Below are positions 41,745 to 50,009 of a DNA stretch of 64,000 nt, one piece after another (position 1 is the stretch's first letter; the number at the start of each line of letters is the position of its first letter). The position numbers and the translations under genes are program-made. The DNA is from Candidatus Nitrosocaldus sp. (GTDB taxonomy: Archaea; Thermoproteota; Nitrososphaeria; Nitrososphaerales; Nitrosocaldaceae): NCBI GenBank assembly GCA_025054855.1, contig JANWZS010000002.1, positions 1 to 64,000 on the forward strand, read 5' to 3'. The notes under the pieces are model-generated. The model saw only the letters and a program-made list of their open reading frames with translations, ran no database searches and was not told the origin of the DNA.

Positions 41745-42353
41745 TTATGCCCTCTCCGCTGAGATCACGAGTACGGGGTTCCTTGAGATCAGCATCGTAC
41801 CAGTGCTCACCCTCCTCCCCTTGGCTATCATGATCTGGGTCACCTCAACACCAACCAGCCCTAGATCATTTATTGCGTTCAATGCACTGCTCATACTCTC
41901 AACCATTATCGTATCTATGACTATCCTGCCCTTGCTCCTCAGCCTTGTACATGCTAGCCTCACGATATCGTACATCCTGCCCCCAGCACCCCCAACGAAT
42001 ATGGCATCCGCCTCAGGCATACCTCCAAGCACATCCATCGCATCCCCCTCTACGATCTCTACGTTAGTTACGCCGAACCTCTTAACATTCTCCCTGATCA
42101 ACCTCAGCGCATCAGCATCCCTCTCTATCGCATAGACCATGCCTGTACTGCCAACCTGCATACTAGCCTCTATGCTTATGCTACCAGTACCAGAGCCGAC
42201 ATCTATGACCCTGTAACCCTCCCTGAGCCTAGCCTTGCTCAGGGCTATGACCCTGACCTCCTCCTTGGTTATAGGTACCCTCTCATCCCTAACGAAGAGT
42301 TCATCTGGTATGCCAGGGGTTCTGTAGGGCCAGAGATTAGAACTCACATGCAT
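41745..42353 (-). CDS. cbiT: cobalt-precorrin-6B/7 C15-methyltransferase (decarboxylating) CbiT
   Basis: This class I SAM methyltransferase methylates C15 and decarboxylates the corrin ring. The SAM motif VIDVGSGTGSISIEASMQVG is preceded by the family's PGIPDELFVRDERVPITKEEVRVIALSKARL. AIERDADALRLIRENVKRFG and AIFVGGAGGRM complete the fold. It is 202 residues from ATG 42353. The open frame extends upstream, but that part overlaps the preceding gene and is not family-like. A GGTGG site precedes the ATG. CbiE is not fused to it and was not seen in the window. Confidence 0.94.
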   Translation of the reverse strand: MHVSSNLWPYRTPGIPDELFVRDERVPITKEEVRVIALSKARLREGYRVIDVGSGTGSISIEASMQVGSTGMVYAIERDADALRLIRENVKRFGVTNVEIVEGDAMDVLGGMPEADAIFVGGAGGRMYDIVRLACTRLRSKGRIVIDTIMVESMSSALNAINDLGLVGVEVTQIMIAKGRRVSTGTMLISRNPVLVISAERA

Positions 42354-42357
42354 CCAC

Positions 42358-42663
42358 CTACTGCTGACCCTCCTCCACCAACTGCTGGTACATGAATGTA
42401 TTGTAGAGTATCCATACAAGGAGGAACATGAACACATACCCTCCCATCCCAGTCGTAACCAGCTTCCTTGACTCGGATGGGGGTATCCTCTTCCCAAAGG
42501 AGAACCTTGCTATGAGGTAGGTTATGAAGTAGAGCAGGAATCCTATGCCTATACCCCTGAAGGCTTGGGGATTGTTGCTCAGGAAGCCCAGGGCCCCTGC
42601 CACTACCCCTGCGAGAACAGCGAAGCCTATCCTGAGCCAGAATATCTTATCTATTGGGCTCAT
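42358..42663 (-). CDS. small three-span membrane protein, possibly EMC6-like
   Basis: This 101-residue protein has three hydrophobic segments (about residues 10-30, 36-52 and 72-92). FAVLAGVVAGALGFL, GIGFLLYFITYLIARF and YVFMFLLVWILYNTF mark these spans. The span order and the glycine-rich first hairpin recall the EMC6/Rab5-interacting family, which has archaeal members. That match is a weak impression rather than a clear motif. It is 4 nt upstream of cbiT and probably cotranscribed. No cobalamin role is evident. Confidence 0.7.
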   Translation of the reverse strand: MSPIDKIFWLRIGFAVLAGVVAGALGFLSNNPQAFRGIGIGFLLYFITYLIARFSFGKRIPPSESRKLVTTGMGGYVFMFLLVWILYNTFMYQQLVEEGQQ

Positions 42664-42770
42664 GACCCTGTATAAGGGGGGGATGGTTTAATTCCTTTTG
42701 GTGTGGTGATGGGCTCTGCTTGTGCTTAGCTTATATTGCCATAGCTAGTAGTATATGAAGGGGGAAGTGC

Positions 42771-43361
42771 ATGGTTGTTAGGAGGGATAGGGAGAGTACG
42801 GATCCCCATGTAACCACCAGGATACTGGTGAGGGATGTGATGAACAGCCCAGTGATAACCGCAGGTCCAGACAGCACCGTCAACGAGATCGCTGAGACCA
42901 TGAGCAAGATGAAGATAGGGAGCATAGTGATAACCGATAATGGGCAGGCTGATGGTGAACCAGTAGGGATGGTTACCGACTGGGATATTGTGAGCAAAGC
43001 ATCTGTACGGGATGAGAGGCCGAGCAGGATCAAGGCCAAGGATATAATGCAGCAACTGGTCATCATCGAGAGTGAGGCCAGCGTGACCGAGGCTGCAAGG
43101 CTTCTGCGCAAGCACAATGTGAAGAGATTGGGCGTTGTGTACAAAGGCAAACTCGTAGGTGTTGTATCATCCTCGGATGTTATAGCGGTAATGCCAGAAC
43201 TGGTAGATGTGATATCTGAGAAGGCGAGCATGATGAGGGGTGAGCTTGGAAGGAGCCCAACGCTGATCTCGGGCTACTGCGATGAGTGTGAGGAGTGGTC
43301 TGATTATCTTGTCTATGTGGATGGCAAGTTCCTCTGCGAGGAGTGTAGGGCTGGTGAGTAG
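42771..43361 (+). CDS. CBS-domain protein with C-terminal zinc ribbon
   Basis: This 196-residue protein has two CBS repeats (about residues 20-80 and 85-145; VRDVMNSPVITAGPDSTVNEIAETM, KAKDIMQQLVIIESEASVTEAARLL). CBS pairs typically bind adenosine nucleotides. A C-terminal zinc ribbon, CDECEEW...CEEC, follows. This is a common archaeal architecture, probably a nucleotide-responsive regulator of unknown target. The ATG follows GGGGGAAG. Confidence 0.9.
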   Translation: MVVRRDRESTDPHVTTRILVRDVMNSPVITAGPDSTVNEIAETMSKMKIGSIVITDNGQADGEPVGMVTDWDIVSKASVRDERPSRIKAKDIMQQLVIIESEASVTEAARLLRKHNVKRLGVVYKGKLVGVVSSSDVIAVMPELVDVISEKASMMRGELGRSPTLISGYCDECEEWSDYLVYVDGKFLCEECRAGE

Positions 43362-43423
43362 CAGATGTATGCTATGCTTGAAGGAGGCGAGAACGGTTAT
43401 AGCAAGGTAACAGGATAGTAATA

Positions 43424-43909
43424 ATGGATGGGATGATGAGACTGCTCGTCGATGGCATGCTAGGTAGCATGGCCAGAAAGCTGAGGATCTTCGGGTTCGA
43501 TACGCTCTACTACAACGGGCTCGATGACTCCCTACTGCTAGATGAGTGTATGAAGGATGGTAGGGTACTCATCACTGGTGATGAGGAGCTATTCAACCAC
43601 GCCTCCAGGCTGGGTGTTGAGAGCATACTCGTCAAGGGTAACGGTATAGATGATATGGTGCATCTCCTGAGGAGACTGGGTGTGGGGTCTATAGCCTTCG
43701 ATATAAGAAACTCTAGATGCCCATTATGCAACTCCAGATTGGAGCATGCGAGCAAGGACACCATGAGAGGGTTACCAGAGGGGATACTCGAGAGGTATGA
43801 GAGGTTCTACAGGTGCCATGGCTGTGCCAGGGTCTACTGGGAGGGCAGCCACATCAAGAGGATACTGGAGTTCGAGAGGGGGGTGAACAGGAGGCTTGCT
43901 GAGCGATGA
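43424..43909 (+). CDS. Mut7-C RNase domain protein
   Basis: This 161-residue protein has an N-terminal PIN-like nuclease fold (LLVDGMLGSMARKLRIFGFDTLYY, then LITGDEELFNHA with acidic residues). A zinc ribbon, CPLCNSRLE...YRCHGCARVYWEGSHIKRI, follows. This is the stand-alone Mut7-C/DUF82 family, thought to act on RNA. Three nearby ATGs (43424, 43433, 43436) could each be the start. It overlaps the AMMECR1 gene by 14 nt. Confidence 0.92.
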   Translation: MDGMMRLLVDGMLGSMARKLRIFGFDTLYYNGLDDSLLLDECMKDGRVLITGDEELFNHASRLGVESILVKGNGIDDMVHLLRRLGVGSIAFDIRNSRCPLCNSRLEHASKDTMRGLPEGILERYERFYRCHGCARVYWEGSHIKRILEFERGVNRRLAER

Positions 43910-44573
43910 GGATGGTCTCGCCCTGATAAGGCTTGCAAGGCGTGCTGTAGAGCGCTACCTGAACGATGGCAGTACCATAGAGGTCGATGAGACGATAAGA
44001 TCTAGGTACTCCATGAAGGCTGGGGTATTCGTCACGCTCCATGAACGGATGGATAGTAGGGCTATGCATGGTAAGAGCGTATTCATCGATTACTCTAGAG
44101 TAAGGGTAAAGGGGGGAGCGATGTATGAGGAGTTGAGGGGCTGCATAGGCTTCCCCCTCCCGAGCAAGGAACTCTACGCTTCGGTTGTGGATGCTGCTAT
44201 AGCAGCGGCAACGAGCGATCCCAGATTCGAGCCGGTGAAGGCTTCAGAACTGGATAGGATAACGTTCGAGTTGAGTGTACTCACCGAGCCAGAGCTCATA
44301 GCTGGGAGCCCGAGGGAGTACAAGCATAGGATAAAGGTGGGTAGGGATGGGCTGATGATCGTATGGCGCTACGGCTCTGGGTTGCTGCTCCCCCAGGTCG
44401 CTGTGGAGTACGGATGGGATGAGGAGAGGTTCCTCTGCGAGGCATGCATGAAGGCAGGGGCACTGCCTGACTGCTGGCTCTATCCAGATACGAGGGTTTA
44501 CAGGTTCGAGGCCATGGTATTCAAGGAGGTCGAGCCTCATGGCCCTGTCGTAAGGCTGATCCTCCAGGAATGA
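43896..44573 (+). CDS. AMMECR1-domain protein
   Basis: This 225-residue protein carries the strictly conserved LRGCIGFPLPSKELYASVVDAAIAAATSDPRF block of the AMMECR1 family. GLMIVWRYGSGLLLPQVAVEYGWDEERFLCEACMKAG follows. The family is universal in archaea and found in eukaryotes. Its molecular function is not settled; a link to radical-SAM and MEMO proteins is often seen elsewhere. The start is a TTG at 43896, overlapping the upstream Mut7-C gene and preceded by AGGAGG. Confidence 0.92.
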   Translation: MLSDEDGLALIRLARRAVERYLNDGSTIEVDETIRSRYSMKAGVFVTLHERMDSRAMHGKSVFIDYSRVRVKGGAMYEELRGCIGFPLPSKELYASVVDAAIAAATSDPRFEPVKASELDRITFELSVLTEPELIAGSPREYKHRIKVGRDGLMIVWRYGSGLLLPQVAVEYGWDEERFLCEACMKAGALPDCWLYPDTRVYRFEAMVFKEVEPHGPVVRLILQE

Positions 44574-44603
44574 GGTACCACGTAGGCAGGTGGGTGCAAG
44601 CGT

Positions 44604-45818
44604 ATGACCAATAGAGTGTATATAGGTGTGTATGGCGTTGGTTTGGGGCACGCAAGCAGGATGCTGATGGTTGCGGAGAGGTTGAGAGCGTACGGCTATG
44701 ATATCGCCTTCTCATCGTTTGGTGATCCTGTTGATTACATAACTATGCATGGCTACAGGTGCAGTGTAGTGCCAGAGGTCGAGGTTGGGTGGAACCCCCT
44801 CTCTGGCTTCAACATGAAGAGCAGTGTAATGAAGATACCCGAGAACATGGTCAACTTCACAAGGCAGGTGAGAGTGGAGATGGCTGGTATATCTAGGTTC
44901 AGACCTGATGTGGTCATAAGCGATACCAGACTCTCCACCCTATTCGCAAGCATCATGCTAGGCATACCGTGTATAGTCGTGCTCAACCAGATCAAACTGC
45001 TCCTATCTCCACGACTGAGGGAGTTCAGGGTAGCGAGGCTCTTCGAGGATATGCTGGGAGAGTTCTTCGCCATGCTATGGGGTCGGGGAACTATGCTCAT
45101 GGCACCTGACCTTCCCCCACCGTACACCATATCCGAGCAGAACCTCTGGCATATCAACAACGCAGATGGCATACTGGAGTACTTGGGCTTCATGCTACCA
45201 AGGATCGCACTGAGCGATGCCACGATCGAGAAGGTTGCCAGGGTACTTGGAGTAGATGGTAGTGATGGTACGGTGGTATTCGTGCATATAAGCGGGCCGG
45301 CAGAGACCAAGCATCTTATTATCAGGAGCATACTGGATGGTATGGACAGGATTAGGGATGATCGTGGTATGACCGTCGTGGTATCTGAGGGTAGGCCCAA
45401 GGGGGATACCACGCCCAGAAGGATACGTAACGGCTGGTACTTCGAGTGGTGCCCATACAGGGATGAGTTGTTCGCATTGAGCAGGATCATAGTCATGCGT
45501 GGAGGGCACTCGACCATAGCACAGGCCATACAGCAGGGTAGGCCCCTGATATGCATACCCATAGAGAATCATAGCGAGCAGTTGGGTAATGCACGCAAGG
45601 TTGAGAGGCTTGGTATAGGTAGGATGCTCAGGGAGAGGCATCTTAGTGCAGAGCAGGTATACGAAGCAGTCTACAGCATGCTCAACGACTACGCAAGGTA
45701 TGAGAGCAGTGTGATGCGTGTTAGGAGCATCGCAATAAGGATGAACGGAGTGGAGGAGATGGTTAACAGAATCAATGCCATGCTACGCTCTCTTCCTGAT
45801 GCAGGACACGCAGTATGA
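44604..45818 (+). CDS. MurG/UGT-like GT-B glycosyltransferase
   Basis: This 404-residue GT-B protein begins GVYGVGLGHASRMLMVAERLRAYGYDIAFSSFG, the donor-independent loop of MurG-like enzymes. The C-terminal nucleotide-sugar site has FEWCPYRDELFALSRIIVMRGGHSTIAQAIQQGRPLICIPI. In archaea such enzymes act on lipids or glycans. The acceptor cannot be told. It lies 30 nt after the AMMECR1 gene, plus strand. A tetranucleotide stop tract lies about 75 nt after its stop. Confidence 0.9.
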   Translation: MTNRVYIGVYGVGLGHASRMLMVAERLRAYGYDIAFSSFGDPVDYITMHGYRCSVVPEVEVGWNPLSGFNMKSSVMKIPENMVNFTRQVRVEMAGISRFRPDVVISDTRLSTLFASIMLGIPCIVVLNQIKLLLSPRLREFRVARLFEDMLGEFFAMLWGRGTMLMAPDLPPPYTISEQNLWHINNADGILEYLGFMLPRIALSDATIEKVARVLGVDGSDGTVVFVHISGPAETKHLIIRSILDGMDRIRDDRGMTVVVSEGRPKGDTTPRRIRNGWYFEWCPYRDELFALSRIIVMRGGHSTIAQAIQQGRPLICIPIENHSEQLGNARKVERLGIGRMLRERHLSAEQVYEAVYSMLNDYARYESSVMRVRSIAIRMNGVEEMVNRINAMLRSLPDAGHAV

Positions 45819-45893
45819 TCAACTAGGATTACGAGTACTGGAGGTTATCAATGCGACGTTGATCAGTCGTTACAGGGATGATGAACGGCAACT

Positions 45894-45915
45894 GTGAGTG
45901 AGTAAGTGAGTGAGT
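45894..45915. repeat. TGAG/TAAG tetranucleotide tract
   Basis: TGAGTGAGTAAGTGAGTGAG places TGA or TAA in all three plus-strand frames downstream of the glycosyltransferase gene. Confidence 0.65.
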
Positions 45916-45985
45916 GTGCAGGCATCGGGGATCTATTGGTGATCAGGTATAGCAGTATGTTGCTCATACTCGATCTCATATACCG

Positions 45986-46009
45986 CTACCTACCTACCTA
46001 CTACTACTA
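45986..46009. repeat. GTAG tetranucleotide tract at the end of the ThiI-like gene
   Basis: On the minus strand the gene ends in AGT AGT AGT AGG TAG and continues GTAGGTAGGTAGC, giving TAG in all three frames. The stop codon itself is part of the repeat. Confidence 0.65.
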
Positions 46010-47187
46010 ACACCACCCTCACCCTTCATTACACCATCCACGATCTCATGCACCATATTTGGACCAACGCTAACCTCCAGCACACGCATGTTAGCCATAC
46101 ACTCAGCCACCTCCTCCTCAACATGCTCGCGATCTACCATGCATGAAGCCTTGGCTACATCCCGTACTTCCATGGCACATCCTGCACCGAAGACCCTCTG
46201 GTAGCGCAGTATGTTGCTTGAGAACATCAGGGGTAGCATAACACCCTTGCTCGAGACCCTGTCCATGACGTTGCTTATGAACTCCATATCGTGTAGTGAG
46301 GTTGAGAGTGGTAGTGCTATCTTGGTGCTCCTCCTATCTGGCATCCCTGCATCTGCTACCAGTCTATCGAGCAGTAACGATGCCAGCAGTGTGAGCCTGT
46401 AGTGCCTCCTGCTGAAGCTATCATCTGCTCTGCCCTTGCACTGGGTGTACCTCAACTCTATAACCTTCCTTCCAAGCATCCTCGCTATGACCCCTATGCT
46501 CTTAGCGATGCCCCTGAGCATCCCTGTATCGGTGTATATGGCAGTGATCGATGGGTAGAATCCATGCTCTGCCAGCACGTATGCTGCCGTTGCTGATATG
46601 CAGTCGTAGATGCAGCAGAGCGCAGAGCCATTAGAGCCTACGGGGAGCCCTCCAGAACCCTCCCTGCATAACCTGCATACGTACGCATTATCATCAGATA
46701 CGTAGACCCTTATCAGCCTATCGTAATCCCTGCTCGATGGTCTGATGTTCAGCGAGGACAGCTCTGATAGCAGTGCTGCAGTGGCAGCGAACTCCACATC
46801 CCTAGCCACGACTCCCCCAGCACTGCCTACAACCTCAACATGGAAGATCTCATCCTTGTGTAGCACATCCCTACCCACACTCGTCACAGCATCGACCAGA
46901 GCAGCAAACCCCTTCTCTGCAGCATCTGCTATGCATACACTCTCTATGCCAAAGACATCCCCAAGTGCGTACATCGCATCCACGGGCTCATCGGGATGCA
47001 GTATCAGAAGGTACCCATCCTGCTCCATATCCGCTTCAATCCCATGAATTGCCAGCGTTGCTGTCACGTTGGCCTTGAGGGTATCTAGCCTCCTTGCTGC
47101 GAATGGTGTAGGCTCAACTACCACTACCCCCATGGTTGGTGTAGGGTATGAATGGGTAATAAGCATTAGCGCCCTCCATACACTCAT
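45994..47187 (-). CDS. ThiI-like THUMP-domain protein with a degenerate PP-loop
   Basis: In this 397-residue protein, the N-terminal ferredoxin-like region (RRLDTLKANVTATL, ALGDVFGIESV) and the THUMP domain (about residues 80-170) match tRNA 4-thiouridine synthase ThiI. LPVGSNGSALCCIYDCISATAAYVL aligns with the ThiI PP-loop region, where SGGxDS binds ATP; here it reads YDCISA. ATP-dependent thiolation by the known mechanism is therefore unlikely. It may bind tRNA, or act with another protein. The ATG at 47187 is about 24 nt from a shared TTTAAA box, consistent with a leaderless mRNA. Confidence 0.8.
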   Translation of the reverse strand: MSVWRALMLITHSYPTPTMGVVVVEPTPFAARRLDTLKANVTATLAIHGIEADMEQDGYLLILHPDEPVDAMYALGDVFGIESVCIADAAEKGFAALVDAVTSVGRDVLHKDEIFHVEVVGSAGGVVARDVEFAATAALLSELSSLNIRPSSRDYDRLIRVYVSDDNAYVCRLCREGSGGLPVGSNGSALCCIYDCISATAAYVLAEHGFYPSITAIYTDTGMLRGIAKSIGVIARMLGRKVIELRYTQCKGRADDSFSRRHYRLTLLASLLLDRLVADAGMPDRRSTKIALPLSTSLHDMEFISNVMDRVSSKGVMLPLMFSSNILRYQRVFGAGCAMEVRDVAKASCMVDREHVEEEVAECMANMRVLEVSVGPNMVHEIVDGVMKGEGGVSSSR

Positions 47188-47208
47188 ATCCCCATCCTTC
47201 TACATAGA

Positions 47209-47214
47209 TTTAAA
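47209..47214. promoter_or_regulatory. palindromic TTTAAA between the ThiI-like gene and asnS
   Basis: The palindrome centre is about 24 nt from the minus-strand ATG at 47187 and 27 nt from the plus-strand ATG at 47239. One symmetric TATA box could direct two leaderless transcripts in opposite directions. Confidence 0.5.
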
Positions 47215-47238
47215 ACTAGGTGTGGAGGAGTTATGCGT

Positions 47239-48546
47239 ATGCAGGGTAGCACAACTACAAGGGTAACCGTTGAGGAGTGCCTATCCATGCAGGATGGTAG
47301 CACGGTGGAACTCAGGGGATGGGTTGCTAACAAGAGCGATATAGGCTCCCTTGCATTCATACTCCTGAGGGATGGCTCGAACTACATACAGCTGGTTGGG
47401 AAGAAGGGTACAAGCAGCGATGATGTGATGAGGGTGATGAAGGATGTGAGCATAGAGTCTGCTGTAGTGGTTAGAGGTACTCTCCGCTCCGATGCTAGAG
47501 CGTTGAATGGCAAGGAGTTACTCGTCAGGGATATAGAGGTTATAGCGAGGGCAGAGGAGCCATGGCCCATAAACAAGAGCACGGTAAGGTCAGCATCCTT
47601 CCTCTACGACAACAGGCACCTCTCGATAAGGGGGATGAAGAGCAGTTCCATAATGAGGATAAGGAGCGAACTGATCAAGGCTGCGTTCGACTTCTTCTAC
47701 GAGCGCGGGTTCACGTTCATAACAGCACCATCGATAGTCAGCGCAGCTGTGGAGGGAGGGGCGACGCTCTTCGAGTTCGATTACTTTGGTAAGAGGGTTT
47801 ACCTTACACAGAGTGCACAGTTCTATGAGGAGGCTGCGATATGCTCATTCGGTAGGGTATTCACCATGCAGCCAGCATTCAGGGCAGAGAAGAGCAAGAC
47901 ACCAAAGCACCTCACAGAGTTCGTGATGATAGAGGCTGAGGTTGCGTTCAACACTCAGGAGGATAACATGAGGCTCCAGGAGGAGTTCCTGACCTATGTG
48001 TGCAACAGGGTAGCGGAGAAGAGGAGGAGGGAGTTCGATACCCTAGGGAGGAAGATCAGGCCTGTTGAGAGGCCATTTCCAAGGGTAAGGTACGATGAGG
48101 TTAGGGATACTGCAATGAAGCATGGCATAGAGTTCGAGTGGGGTGAGGATATACCAACGGAGGCAGAGAGGCTTGTATCCAGGATGTTCTCACAACCATT
48201 CTTCATAACCGATTACCCCTTGAGCGCAAGGAGCTTCTACCATATGTGTAGGGACGATGATCCAAGGATAACACTATCTGCTGATCTCATCGCTCCAGAG
48301 GGCTTTGGTGAGATCGCAACAGGGGGGCAGAGGATACATGACTATAACACGCTCCTAGAGAGGATAAGGAGCAGTAACCTCCCACTAGAGTCGTTCAGAT
48401 GGTATCTGGATCTGAGGAGGTACGGCATGCCCCCACACGCTGGCTTCGGGATAGGTGTTGAGAGAGTACTAAGATGGCTATGCAACCTGAAGCATATAAG
48501 GGCTACATCGCTCTTCCCAAGGACGATAACTAGGGCATACCCATGA
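47239..48546 (+). CDS. asnS: asparaginyl-tRNA synthetase
   Basis: This class IIb synthetase has an N-terminal OB-fold anticodon domain (about residues 1-110; VELRGWVANKSD). Motif 2 reads FTMQPAFRAEKSKTPKHLTEFVMIEAE, and the C-terminal motif 3 reads WYLDLRRYGMPPHAGFGIGVERVLRWLCNLKHIR. The AEKS-T-HL-EF and RRYG-PHAGFG patterns favour Asn over Asp, although AspRS is a close relative. ATG 47239 fits the TATA spacing; ATG 47233 is two codons upstream and follows GGAGGAG too closely. Confidence 0.93.
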   Translation: MQGSTTTRVTVEECLSMQDGSTVELRGWVANKSDIGSLAFILLRDGSNYIQLVGKKGTSSDDVMRVMKDVSIESAVVVRGTLRSDARALNGKELLVRDIEVIARAEEPWPINKSTVRSASFLYDNRHLSIRGMKSSSIMRIRSELIKAAFDFFYERGFTFITAPSIVSAAVEGGATLFEFDYFGKRVYLTQSAQFYEEAAICSFGRVFTMQPAFRAEKSKTPKHLTEFVMIEAEVAFNTQEDNMRLQEEFLTYVCNRVAEKRRREFDTLGRKIRPVERPFPRVRYDEVRDTAMKHGIEFEWGEDIPTEAERLVSRMFSQPFFITDYPLSARSFYHMCRDDDPRITLSADLIAPEGFGEIATGGQRIHDYNTLLERIRSSNLPLESFRWYLDLRRYGMPPHAGFGIGVERVLRWLCNLKHIRATSLFPRTITRAYP

Positions 48547-48627
48547 TAATGGTAATGGTATCTCAACAGGTAATTCCCTTTTCTGAAATAAGCTTATTTA
48601 TATATATGGGGCTGGGATAAGAGGATA

Positions 48628-49068
48628 ATGTTAAAGTGGGGGCGCATAGAGATCTCGAAGCGTAACATAATACTCAAACTGCTATCGTTCACTCTGGCAT
48701 TCGTTATAGTGGATACGCTCATAACATACTATGGCATCTCGCTCGAATGGGTGCCAGCATACCTTGAGACCAGCATAGTGTACAACCTATACGGGCTTGA
48801 TGCATTCTTGCTAGGCAAGTTTGCCATCGGTGCTCTAGTGATATACATCTTCTACAGGAACCTCATATCTGGCAGGGCCGATGGTAGGAGGGCTTACAGC
48901 ATGATCCTGCTGGCATTTGCATCTGTATCATGGTTCGCAGTGATCTCAAATATACTGGTTATAATAGATATCAACTACCTCCTCGACATATACTACCTCG
49001 CAATAGTACCAGTAAGCACTGCGCTGTTGTTCCTACATGGATTATGGTGGATGAGGCTCAAGATCTAA
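48628..49068 (+). CDS. small polytopic membrane protein
   Basis: This 146-residue protein has four hydrophobic segments (about residues 14-34, 57-76, 88-110 and 117-140) with basic loops (ISGRADGRR). No enzymatic motif is visible and I do not recognise the family. It follows an AT-rich promoter (CTTATTTATATATATG) about 35 nt upstream. It is monocistronic as far as the window shows. Confidence 0.75.
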   Translation: MLKWGRIEISKRNIILKLLSFTLAFVIVDTLITYYGISLEWVPAYLETSIVYNLYGLDAFLLGKFAIGALVIYIFYRNLISGRADGRRAYSMILLAFASVSWFAVISNILVIIDINYLLDIYYLAIVPVSTALLFLHGLWWMRLKI

Positions 49069-49274
49069 TCTGTGGGAAGCATACCCGTGCATGTTATTAC
49101 TCAACCTACATTGATCCCTAATCCACTCATCACCGCACTACTTTATGTATTCACATCTCCCTGTCGGTGGGCAATGTCTACTGACTATGCTGGATATCGC
49201 TGGTAGTATACTTGATCGAGGACGCACAATACATAGGCTTAGGTTTATAAATGATCCTTGCCAATGCTATCAGC
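49069..49274. promoter_or_regulatory. intergenic region and cysH promoter
   Basis: No coding frame was found here. TTTATAAA at 49244-49251 is centred about 27 nt before the GTG at 49275, supporting a leaderless cysH mRNA. The first ATG (49251) overlaps the TATA box itself and is therefore unlikely to be the start. Confidence 0.5.
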
Positions 49275-50009
49275 GTGCAGGTAGAGGTTATAGCGAGGGA
49301 GTTCGAGGGCAAGAGTGCAGAGGAGCTGTTGAGATGGGCCCTAGATAGGTTCCATCCGAGGATCGCTCTAGCATCGAGCTTTGGGGCAGAGGATGTAGTA
49401 CTCATAGATATGCTGGCAAGGATAAGGAAGGATGCCAGGATATTCACTCTTGACACTGGGAGGTTGAACCAAGAGACGTATGATGTCATGGATGCGATAA
49501 GGGACAGGTACGGTGTTAGCATAGAGGTCTACTTCCCAGATGCTAGGGAGGTTGAGGAGATGGTTAGAGCTCATGGGTTGAACCTGTTCTACCACAGCGT
49601 TGAGTTGAGGAAGCTCTGCTGCGAGGTCAGGAAGGTTAGACCATTGAATAGGGCATTGAGTAACCTAGATGCATGGATAACTGGGCTCAGGAGAGAGCAG
49701 GCTGATACCAGAGCAGGTATAGCAAAGGTCGAGGTCGATGCACAGCACAACGGTATAGTGAAGGTAAACCCGTTGGCGGACTGGACATGGGATATGGTCT
49801 GGGAGTATATAAGGAGGAACAACGTGCCGTACAACAGGCTGCATGACAAGGGTTACCCAAGCATAGGATGCGAACCATGCACAAGGGCAATAATGCCTGG
49901 GGAGCCGTTCAGGGCAGGGCGATGGTGGTGGGAGCAGGATGCGTACAAGGAGTGTGGGTTGCACGTGAACCCGCTCAAGAGGGATAGCAGCAGTAGTCAG
50001 CGATGCTGA
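49275..50009 (+). CDS. cysH: phosphoadenylyl/adenylyl-sulfate reductase (assimilatory)
   Basis: This PP-loop-fold enzyme reduces APS or PAPS to sulfite. The loop ALASSFGAEDVVLIDM is present. The double-cysteine motif ELRKLCCEVRK and a distal pair with GCEPCTRA match the [4Fe-4S] cluster of APS-type reductases. ITGLRREQADTRAG and KVNPLADWTWDMVWEYI are typical of CysH. GTG 49275 is chosen from the TATA box position. The gene overlaps sat by 7 nt, so activation and reduction of sulfate are cotranscribed. Confidence 0.93.
   Translation: MQVEVIAREFEGKSAEELLRWALDRFHPRIALASSFGAEDVVLIDMLARIRKDARIFTLDTGRLNQETYDVMDAIRDRYGVSIEVYFPDAREVEEMVRAHGLNLFYHSVELRKLCCEVRKVRPLNRALSNLDAWITGLRREQADTRAGIAKVEVDAQHNGIVKVNPLADWTWDMVWEYIRRNNVPYNRLHDKGYPSIGCEPCTRAIMPGEPFRAGRWWWEQDAYKECGLHVNPLKRDSSSSQRC

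Noticed and set aside
42354-42497. 48-codon extension upstream of CbiT
   Set aside because: It overlaps the three-span membrane protein gene and reads as Trp/Ser/Cys-rich sequence unlike CbiT; ATG 42353 with GGTGG is adequate.
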